This document shows, piece after piece, positions 62,846 to 64,000 of a stretch of 64,000 nucleotides of DNA. The stretch spans positions 1 through 64,000 of the forward strand of contig JNEM01016396.1 of assembly GCA_000697335.1 (NCBI GenBank), read 5' to 3'. This DNA comes from Conidiobolus incongruus B7586. Lineage: Eukaryota > Entomophthoromycota > Entomophthoromycetes > Entomophthorales > Conidiobolaceae. Made by a program: the position numbers and the translations under genes. Every line of letters starts with the position of its first letter. Position 1 is the first letter of the stretch. The notes below the pieces were generated by a model. It saw only the letters and a program-made list of their open reading frames with translations. It made no database searches and was not told where the DNA came from.

Positions 62846-64000
62846 TTATCCATTCTATTTCAGTTTTATTCCTATTGATTTTGCTAATTTCAATATTCTT
62901 ATCGCTCCAAAAACTTGAAAATGTAAAATTATTCTTATATATTATATTAAACTTAAAAAACACACTTTATACTAACTCAAAATTATTTTTTTTAATATCT
63001 TTATTTTCTTCGTTTTTATTTAATATAATTTAATATATAATAATTTGTTATTGATGCATTTACCAATATACCAAATCTTATTTATTAACTTATATAAATT
63101 ACTAAATATTGATAAAAAAATATTTCTATTTAATTTGATTAAAATAATTTTATATATAACAATATTGCAGTTAGAATTTCCAAGTGTTTAATGTTCAATA
63201 TTAATAATATTAATTTTATTTAAATTTTTATAACTAATTAATACTCAATAATATTGAATGGAATAATTACAATTTTTCAAAAAATATATATTTGATAATA
63301 TAATGATAATTTCTGAATTATTGAATTATTTATAATATAGTTAAAATATTGCTAAGGTTTTTGAAATATATTGTAAATCATTTTATTATGTTTATTTGAA
63401 AATTGGTATTTATCTTTAATATTGATGAAATATTTTAATAATAAAATAATAGTTTTAATTGTACTGAAATATTTGATATACCTTATTAAAGTATTGAATG
63501 AATTCTATAATATATAAAAAACCATTTATATTAGGTATTAAATTTAAACTATTAATGCCATAATAAATTATCGTTATATCAAATGATTGGAATAATTATT
63601 CCATAATAACTATTGAACCAAAATAATATAAATTTATTAACAGTGGCTCGAATAAAACAAAAGGAAGAAATAGAACAATAATGTATTTAATAATAATAAT
63701 AATAATAATTGAAATTCACTAAAATATTGGGATCAATGATTAAATTAAATTCGAGCAAATATTATGAATATTACGACTATGTATTATGTTTAAGTTCTAG
63801 AGCATTATTTAATAATTATTCATACTTATTAAAATTTTTATTATTTCATCTAAATATAATTGAATTGATTTTATATTTAATATGGAGTATTATACCTGAT
63901 AGTCTTTTAAGAAGTTACGATTTATACTTTTATTCTAAGTAAATTAAATATTGATAAATTAAAACTAGAATGAATTATTGAAAATTTGATAAATAGTAGA
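62846..64000. other. gene-free right end
   Basis: 1.15 kb of AT-saturated DNA. A frame at about 63736–63942 (plus) from an ATG reads 68 mostly Leu/Ile/Tyr/Ser residues without family motifs. I do not call it a gene. Confidence 0.45.
63688..63709. repeat. (TAA)n microsatellite
   Basis: Seven tandem TAA units near the right end. Confidence 0.9.

Noticed and set aside
63709-63942. 77-codon plus frame near the right end
   Set aside because: Leu/Ile/Tyr/Ser-rich with no motif. Neither splice signals nor a neighbour support it, though an edge exon of a gene beyond the window cannot be excluded.

Overview
The window is nuclear DNA from a eukaryote with very AT-rich DNA. Most genes are split by short GT–AG introns of roughly 45–110 bases, and exons are clearly richer in G+C than the AT-saturated spacers. 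The gene set fits an early-diverging, zygomycete-type fungus: a secreted dipeptidyl-peptidase V-like S9 peptidase, a PH-CRIB PAK kinase of the Cla4 type, a plant/protist ALA2-like P4-ATPase, a cyclin Q, GDP-L-fucose synthase and an ITFG1-type FG-GAP protein. An entomophthoroid lineage is my guess. The sequence alone does not prove it.

Layout. 1–9.2 kb: end of a Tc1/mariner element, then a single-exon bHLH factor (-) in long non-coding DNA. 9.3–10.3 kb: ribulose-phosphate 3-epimerase (+, six exons). 10.3–16.6 kb: non-coding, with a full-length but decayed Tc1/mariner copy. 16.6–18.7 kb: secreted S9 peptidase (-). 23.4–28.5 kb: a compact cluster with GDP-L-fucose synthase (+), a membrane RING-H2 protein (+) and, tail-to-tail with it, ITFG1-like (-). 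31.4–36.1 kb: PAK kinase (+) and CNOT2 (-), tail-to-tail. 38.4–40.0 kb: ribosomal protein uL13 (-), head-to-head with a YAE1-domain gene (+). 41.4–43.2 kb: another Tc1/mariner copy and an LTR-like island. 43.8–48.8 kb: a PROPPIN autophagy protein, DNA polymerase delta small subunit and tRNA-Lys(UUU), all +. 51.0–54.7 kb: P4-ATPase (+). 55.2–59.1 kb: decayed COQ4, a coiled-coil gene (-) and cyclin Q (+). 59.3–61 kb: a G+C-richer island and a fourth, inverted Tc1/mariner fragment. 61.4–62.8 kb: ribosomal protein uS11 (-), head-to-head with RPB9 (+).

The genes are mostly housekeeping and do not form one pathway. There is a secretory and membrane theme (S9 peptidase, RING protein, ITFG1-like, flippase, PROPPIN, nucleotide-sugar synthesis). 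Both ribosomal protein genes share a short spacer with a divergently transcribed gene of the expression machinery. I saw no convincing novel multi-gene system. The most unusual items are a COQ4 copy with lost metal ligands and several frame breaks, a one-base frame break in an otherwise perfect uS11 gene, a glutamine-rich tail on CNOT2, and a four-member fossil Tc1/mariner family, one member of which is well hidden.
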